A stretch of 9,846 nucleotides of DNA from positions 1-9,846 of the forward strand of contig CAIXUE010000300.1 of assembly GCA_903922545.1 (NCBI GenBank), read 5' to 3'. The notes under the pieces were generated by a model. The model was not told the DNA's origin. It did not search any database and saw only the letters and a program-made list of their open reading frames with translations. Position 1 is the stretch's first letter; the number at the start of each line of letters is the position of its first letter. The position numbers were made by a program, and so were the translations under genes. Below are positions 6,531 to 9,846 of the stretch, piece after piece. The stretch comes from an uncultured Alphaproteobacteria bacterium. Lineage in GTDB: Bacteria; Pseudomonadota; Alphaproteobacteria; Micropepsales; Micropepsaceae.

Positions 6531-7934
6531 CCGCAAAGCCATCAGGTCGGCGTTATCGGCATAGACATAGACGGTGCCGTTGGCGGCGATGGGCGCGACA
6601 GAGGCGCCGCTGTCCAGTTCCACCCGCGCCAGGAACTGGCCGGTATAGGGCGAGATCGATTCCATATAGCCGTCGGAAGACACCGCGATCAGCCGGTCGG
6701 ACACCAGCAGCGGGCCGTTCCAGGTGACAGGACGTTGCTGGTTTTTCTCGTCCTGGAATTGGGGCAGCTGGTGCATCCAGCGCACCTTGCCGTCCTTGCG
6801 GGTAAGGCAAAGGATTTTGGCGTCTTCGGTGATCACATAGATGTAATCGCCCGCCGCCAGCGGCGTCTGGGTGCCGCTGATGTCGCGCGACCAGATGCGG
6901 TCGCCGGTGGAAAGATTGATCGCCGCCATCACGCCCGAATGGCTGATGGCATAAACCGCGCCGCGGTCGATCACCGGACGGCCGGCGATATCATCCAGTT
7001 CGCTGAGCGCCGTGACCTGGCCGGTGCGGGACAGAACATCGCTCCAGGCAACCTGGCCGGTCTGGACCTGCAGGGCATAAACTTCACCTGAGCTGTAGGG
7101 CACGATGACATATTCGCCCGAAACCGCCACGCTGGTGGAGGACAGAACCCCCGCCGTCACCGGCGTGCCCTGATGGGTCCAGAGCTGGCGGCCATTGCTT
7201 TCGGCCAGGGCGTAGAAATGATTGTCATGGGTGGAAAAGAACACCCGTCCGCCATTGACCACCGGCGCATTGACGATCGGCACGCCGATATCCTGGCCCC
7301 AGAGGCGCTCGCCGGTCTTGGCGTCCATGGCGTAGACCACGCCAAAGCCCGAGGTGACGAACACCTTGCCCGCGTCATAGGCCACGCCGCCGCCCATGCC
7401 GCTGGCCGGTTCAATCGTGTTGGGCGTCGCCAGCATGCCCCACAGGGTGGGAAGATCCGTGCCGTTCTTGGGCGCCAGACGCTTGTCCCACACTTCGGCG
7501 CCGGTCTTGGCGTCATAGGCATAAACATGGGCTTCGGAATCGATGGTGTAGATGCGCCCATCGCCCACCACCGGCGCCGCGGTGACGCGCGAAGCGGAAT
7601 CTGAACCTTTGCCGGCGCTGGCGTCCCAGACTTCTTTCAGGGGGCCCGGCGCATCCAGGTGATAGGTGGCGTTGGACGGGTAGCCGCCCGGCTGGGGCCA
7701 TTCGGGATTGCGAAACGGCGCGGGCAGGACCACCGGGGTAGAAGCCAGATCCGGATCGGGCTGGGTGTCTTCGTCCGCATTCATCAGCGAGATGCGTTCA
7801 CCCTTGAGGGTGGATTTGTGGCTGGCGCTGAACCAGTTGTTGATCGTGTCCATGGTGTTGGCGCAGCCGGCAAGCGACAGCGCCGCCATGCCGAACAGAA
7901 GAGCCGCCCCGATGCGTCGATGAGCAAATGTCAT
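6528..7934 (-). CDS. bamB: outer-membrane assembly lipoprotein BamB (PQQ-type beta-propeller)
   Basis: BamB is a periplasm-facing outer-membrane lipoprotein that helps BamA fold beta-barrel proteins. The 468-residue product starts with a lipoprotein signal: basic MTFAHRR, a hydrophobic core and lipobox LAGC with the lipidated cysteine at C24. The next residue is alanine, not aspartate, which fits sorting to the outer membrane. The rest is a run of PQQ-like blades, each with a pattern such as VYAMDAKTGERLWGQDIG or FYALAESNGRQLWTHQG, giving a multi-bladed propeller. Family members with this fold and neighbourhood do not bind PQQ as an enzyme cofactor. The start ATG overlaps the stop of the upstream yfgM-like gene (ATGA), and der follows after 12 bases. 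The combination yfgM-like, bamB, der matches the E. coli arrangement, which makes the assignment strong. Confidence 0.93.
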   Translation of the reverse strand: MTFAHRRIGAALLFGMAALSLAGCANTMDTINNWFSASHKSTLKGERISLMNADEDTQPDPDLASTPVVLPAPFRNPEWPQPGGYPSNATYHLDAPGPLKEVWDASAGKGSDSASRVTAAPVVGDGRIYTIDSEAHVYAYDAKTGAEVWDKRLAPKNGTDLPTLWGMLATPNTIEPASGMGGGVAYDAGKVFVTSGFGVVYAMDAKTGERLWGQDIGVPIVNAPVVNGGRVFFSTHDNHFYALAESNGRQLWTHQGTPVTAGVLSSTSVAVSGEYVIVPYSSGEVYALQVQTGQVAWSDVLSRTGQVTALSELDDIAGRPVIDRGAVYAISHSGVMAAINLSTGDRIWSRDISGTQTPLAAGDYIYVITEDAKILCLTRKDGKVRWMHQLPQFQDEKNQQRPVTWNGPLLVSDRLIAVSSDGYMESISPYTGQFLARVELDSGASVAPIAANGTVYVYADNADLMALR

Positions 7935-8644
7935 GGTTTGGCGGGTGGTCCTGGCGGGGTGCCGGGCGTGGTCGCTGCGGCCGGCGGCGGCACGGTGCCG
8001 AAATCCCTGGCGCCGCCGCCTTGCAGGAACGCGGCGAAGGCTTTGGCGCGGGTCTTCAGCGCATCGGGCGCGTCCGGATCACTGGCCAGCGCCGCGAAGG
8101 CCGAGCCCGCAACCATGGTTTTGCCCGCCTTGTAATCGCTATAGGCCAGCACTTCGCGCGCCATGTCCCGCCATGGGCTGGTGGCGGTGTCGAGGGGCGC
8201 AAGCAATGTGGTCAGATCGGCGCGGGGCGCGGTGTCGGCCAGAAGCCAGGCGGCGCGCAGGCGCGCGGTGGCGCCCAGGGGGCCGGCATCGGCGTCGGCG
8301 ATCTGCTTGTAAAGCGATACGGCGTCGGGGGATTTGCCGGCGGCGGACAAAGCGTCGGCCTGGCCCAGTTTGGCCAGTTCGCCATAACCGGAGGGCGCGC
8401 TTTTGGTGAGGGTCTCCATGGCGGCGGCGGCTTCCACCGGATTGGAAATATGCTGGGCGGTGACAAAGCTGCCCGAGGCGGTGGCGCGCTGGCCCGATTC
8501 ATAGCGCAGCCACAATTCATAACCGGCGACGCCGATGATGATCAGCGCCATCAGGGCGATGACAAAATCGCCATAGGTCTTCCAGATCTTTTCCAGACGT
8601 TCCTTGCGGACATCTTCTTCGACTTCGCGGAAAATATCGCTCAA
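7931..8644 (-). CDS. YfgM-like TPR inner-membrane protein
   Basis: This 237-residue protein has a short charged cytoplasmic N-terminus rich in E and K (FREVEEDVRKERLEKIWK), one membrane anchor at about residues 26-46, and a periplasmic part of alanine-rich helical pairs like tetratricopeptide repeats. A low-complexity Pro/Ala/Thr tail (about 219-237) follows. This matches the YfgM/TPR_21 family; in E. coli YfgM binds the SecYEG translocon and periplasmic chaperones such as PpiD, linking export to outer-membrane protein folding. Here it lies directly before bamB with an ATGA overlap, in keeping with that role. The start is a TTG at 8642-8644. I chose it because a strong Shine-Dalgarno AAAGGAA sits just upstream and the family's N-terminus begins with MSDIFREVEEDV. 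Confidence 0.88.
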   Translation of the reverse strand: MSDIFREVEEDVRKERLEKIWKTYGDFVIALMALIIIGVAGYELWLRYESGQRATASGSFVTAQHISNPVEAAAAMETLTKSAPSGYGELAKLGQADALSAAGKSPDAVSLYKQIADADAGPLGATARLRAAWLLADTAPRADLTTLLAPLDTATSPWRDMAREVLAYSDYKAGKTMVAGSAFAALASDPDAPDALKTRAKAFAAFLQGGGARDFGTVPPPAAATTPGTPPGPPAKP

Positions 8645-8650
8645 ACCAGA

Positions 8651-8657
8651 TTCCTTT
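8651..8657 (-). promoter_or_regulatory. strong ribosome binding site for the yfgM-like TTG start
   Basis: On the minus strand AAAGGAA is the best Shine-Dalgarno match in the window, with the AAGGA core seven bases before the TTG at 8644. It decides the start of this gene in favour of the unusual codon. Confidence 0.75.
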
Positions 8658-8697
8658 CAGGCGTTTTCCCGCGTGAGCCAGCCAAGTCACTGACGGG

Positions 8698-8715
8698 ACG
8701 GGTTAATTAGCCCGT
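8698..8715. promoter_or_regulatory. 18-bp near-perfect palindrome, possible operator
   Basis: The sequence ACGGGTTAATTAGCCCGT pairs with itself at eight of nine positions around an AT-rich centre, the only mismatch being a T opposite a G. It lies about 54 bases upstream of the yfgM-like start. Its AT core and GC arms look more like a dimeric-regulator site than an RNA terminator, but no known operator consensus is recognised. Confidence 0.4.
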
Positions 8716-8770
8716 ACCACCGCCCCGGCGCAACTTGCTTATCGGTTATTCAGGGCGGAAATGGCGGTTT

Positions 8771-9595
8771 TTATTGGGCTTTTTTCATCGGATAGACATT
8801 TTCCGTGCCCGGAAAGCGCCTTTCGCGCACATCCCCGGCAAAGGCCTTGACCGCCGCTTCGATGGCCGGGCCCAGATGGGCATATTCGCGCACGAATTTG
8901 GGCGGGCTGGGATTAAGGCCCAGCATGTCTTCCAGCACCAGCACCTGGCCGTCGCAGGCCGGGGACGCGCCGATGCCGATGGTGGGAATGGCGATGTCGC
9001 GCGTGATCTTGGCGGCCAAAGGTTCGGCCATGCCTTCGATCACCACCGCGAAGGCGCCGGCGTCGGCCACGGCTTTGGCGTCGGCTTCCAGCGCCGGCCA
9101 TTCTTCGGGTGTGCGGCCGGTGGTGCGAAAGCCGCCTTTGACATTGACCATCTGCGGGGTGAGGCCGATATGGCCCATCACCGGCACGCCGCGTTCGGTG
9201 AGATAATGGATGGTTTCGGCCATGCGGGCGCCGCCTTCCAGCTTGACGGCGGTGGCGCCGGTTTCCTGAATGATGCGGGCGGCGTTGCGGAACGCGACAG
9301 CCGGGCTTTCTTCATAGCTGCCGAACGGCATATCCACGGTGACGAGCGCGCGTTCGGCGCCGCGCATCACCGCCTTGCCATGGGTGATCATCATGTCGAG
9401 CGTGACGCCCAGGGTGCTGGGCAGGCCGTGCATCACCATGCCCAGGCTGTCGCCCACCAGGATGATATCGACATAGGTATCCAGCAGGCGCGCGGTGTGG
9501 GCGTGATAGCAGGTCAGGCACACAATGGGTTTTTGCCCTTTGTGGCCGCGAATGTCGGGAACCGTGATGCGCCGGGTTTCGGAATGGATGGACAT
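8771..9595 (-). CDS. panB: 3-methyl-2-oxobutanoate hydroxymethyltransferase (ketopantoate synthase)
   Basis: PanB transfers a one-carbon unit from 5,10-methylene-tetrahydrofolate to 2-oxoisovalerate, giving ketopantoate, the first step of pantothenate and coenzyme A synthesis. The 274-residue product is a TIM barrel of usual length. Metal and substrate residues appear as D49 (LVGDSLG), D88 ([10 protein letters not shown]) and E120 (VKLEGG), with the likely catalytic base E187 (VIEGMA); MGHIGLTPQ is at 140-148 and IGIGAS, CDGQVLV and PPKFVREY follow. The ATG at 9595 is chosen because the family begins shortly before the PDIRGHKG segment and because GGAG lies ten bases upstream. The frame stays open to 9703 but the added residues are not PanB-like. 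No panC or other pantothenate gene is adjacent, so it appears to be a single transcription unit. Confidence 0.95.
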   Translation of the reverse strand: MSIHSETRRITVPDIRGHKGQKPIVCLTCYHAHTARLLDTYVDIILVGDSLGMVMHGLPSTLGVTLDMMITHGKAVMRGAERALVTVDMPFGSYEESPAVAFRNAARIIQETGATAVKLEGGARMAETIHYLTERGVPVMGHIGLTPQMVNVKGGFRTTGRTPEEWPALEADAKAVADAGAFAVVIEGMAEPLAAKITRDIAIPTIGIGASPACDGQVLVLEDMLGLNPSPPKFVREYAHLGPAIEAAVKAFAGDVRERRFPGTENVYPMKKAQ

Positions 9596-9598
9596 GTC

Positions 9599-9623
9599 GG
9601 GCCGTCTCCAAAAGGCGCGGCCC
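9599..9623 (-). promoter_or_regulatory. hairpin around the panB ribosome binding site
   Basis: Perfect six-base arms GGGCCG (9599-9604) and CGGCCC (9618-9623) enclose a 13-base loop. On the minus strand that loop contains the panB Shine-Dalgarno GGAG (9606-9609). The hairpin fills most of the 28 bases between the stop of the upstream fragment and the panB ATG. It could present or modulate the ribosome site, or be a chance pairing in GC-rich DNA. Confidence 0.35.
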
Positions 9624-9846
9624 TTATACTCCTTTCGCGCCCGCAAAAATAAGGGCGAACTGCGCCACTCCGGGCTGATGCCACCGATCGCCATTGCTGA
9701 CAAAAAATATCATGAGCGCGCCAATTACCCCTACGCCGCTCGCCAACCCATCCAACCCATCCAAAATTTTAATAGCGTATATTACTCCGATCAGCCATAA
9801 AAATACCAACCCCCCGGCAAACACGGCAATCGGATGGCCAAAACCA
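9624..9846 (-). CDS. MraY/WecA-type glycosyltransferase family 4 fragment, apparently truncated at the C-terminus (5' end outside the window)
   Basis: The minus-strand frame enters from the window edge and gives 73 residues before a TAA at 9624-9626. A hydrophobic segment ([17 protein letters not shown]) leads into [13 protein letters not shown], then a second hydrophobic stretch. This is the pattern around the catalytic DGLDGLA motif of the polyprenyl-phosphate sugar-1-phosphate transferases (MraY, WecA, TagO), inner-membrane enzymes that start glycan synthesis on undecaprenyl phosphate. Two things are odd. Family members continue for roughly another 100-150 residues, with a conserved FMGDxGS loop and more membrane segments, but here the protein ends 41 residues after the motif. 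The two asparagines normally before the motif (NAxNLxDG) are Y and K. By hand count 9741-9800 is 42% GC, far below the neighbouring genes, with codons such as ATA and GTA. I infer a decayed, acquired gene; the missing 5' part prevents certainty. Confidence 0.7.
   Translation of the reverse strand, partial: GFGHPIAVFAGGLVFLWLIGVIYAIKILDGLDGLASGVGVIGALMIFFVSNGDRWHQPGVAQFALIFAGAKGV

Larger units (their letters stand above)
8645..8770. promoter_or_regulatory. intergenic region between panB and the yfgM-bamB-der operon
   Basis: This is the longest gap in the window, 126 bases. It must hold the end of the panB transcript and the promoter of the minus-strand operon. I see no hairpin followed by a T-run for panB. 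On the minus strand a TTGCGC lies 18 bases ahead of TAATTA, a poor but possible promoter match; the TAATTA is the centre of the near-palindrome at 8698-8715. Confidence 0.4.

Noticed and set aside
6006..7091. Plus-strand open frame of 361 codons across der and bamB
   Set aside because: It runs antisense over two well-identified genes and their junction, so it is a composition artefact.
8745..8785. Possible intrinsic terminator after panB near the T-rich run
   Set aside because: The GGCGG copies there are direct rather than inverted repeats, and the T-run on the plus strand is the antisense of the Met-Lys-Lys codons at the end of panB.
8735..9652. Plus-strand open frame of 305 codons opposite panB
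   Set aside because: It mirrors the panB coding region, has shadow-type composition with many H, G and A residues, and shows no recognisable domain.
9743..9764. Nine-base tandem repeat CCAACCCAT near the right edge
   Set aside because: It encodes the repeated L-D-G of the DGLDGL motif in the glycosyltransferase fragment, so the protein motif explains it; it is not a regulatory repeat or an array.

Overview
The window is a GC-rich stretch of bacterial chromosome, almost certainly from an alphaproteobacterium. The evidence is the gene order radA-cvpA-purF-SDR, the order yfgM-like/bamB/der, the alphaproteobacterial character of the MlaF, CvpA, YfgM and PanB proteins, and a G/C-dominated third codon position. 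I cannot name the genus. No tRNA, rRNA, CRISPR array, insertion sequence or phage gene is visible. Coding density is very high: the longest stretch without a gene is 126 bases (8645-8770).

Left part, + strand. The window opens inside the last third of mlaF, the ATPase of the Mla phospholipid-transport ABC system. It ends tail to tail with a small minus-strand gene for an unrecognised, probably exported protein; the two stop codons share the tetranucleotide CTAG. A short divergent gap (657-732) then leads into a tight + strand run: radA (recombination and branch migration), cvpA (inner-membrane protein), purF (first committed step of purine synthesis) and a short-chain dehydrogenase. Spacings are 36 nt, a 4-nt overlap and 9 nt, so the run probably forms one operon.

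Middle and right part, - strand. A compact palindromic element lies between the convergent SDR and der genes. The minus-strand operon reads yfgM-like (TPR membrane protein), bamB (outer-membrane assembly lipoprotein), der (ribosome-assembly GTPase). It has an ATGA overlap and a 12-nt gap in which bamB's stop codon merges into der's ribosome binding site. Further right, also on the minus strand, panB (pantothenate/CoA synthesis) stands alone.

At the right edge, immediately upstream of panB, is the end of a MraY/WecA-type (glycosyltransferase family 4) membrane protein. It stops soon after the DGLDGLA motif, lacks the rest of the fold, has both motif asparagines replaced, and is clearly more AT-rich than its surroundings. 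This looks like the truncated remnant of an acquired surface-polysaccharide gene and is the only accessory-like signal in the window. Everything else is ordinary housekeeping, and I see no evidence for a new multi-gene system here.
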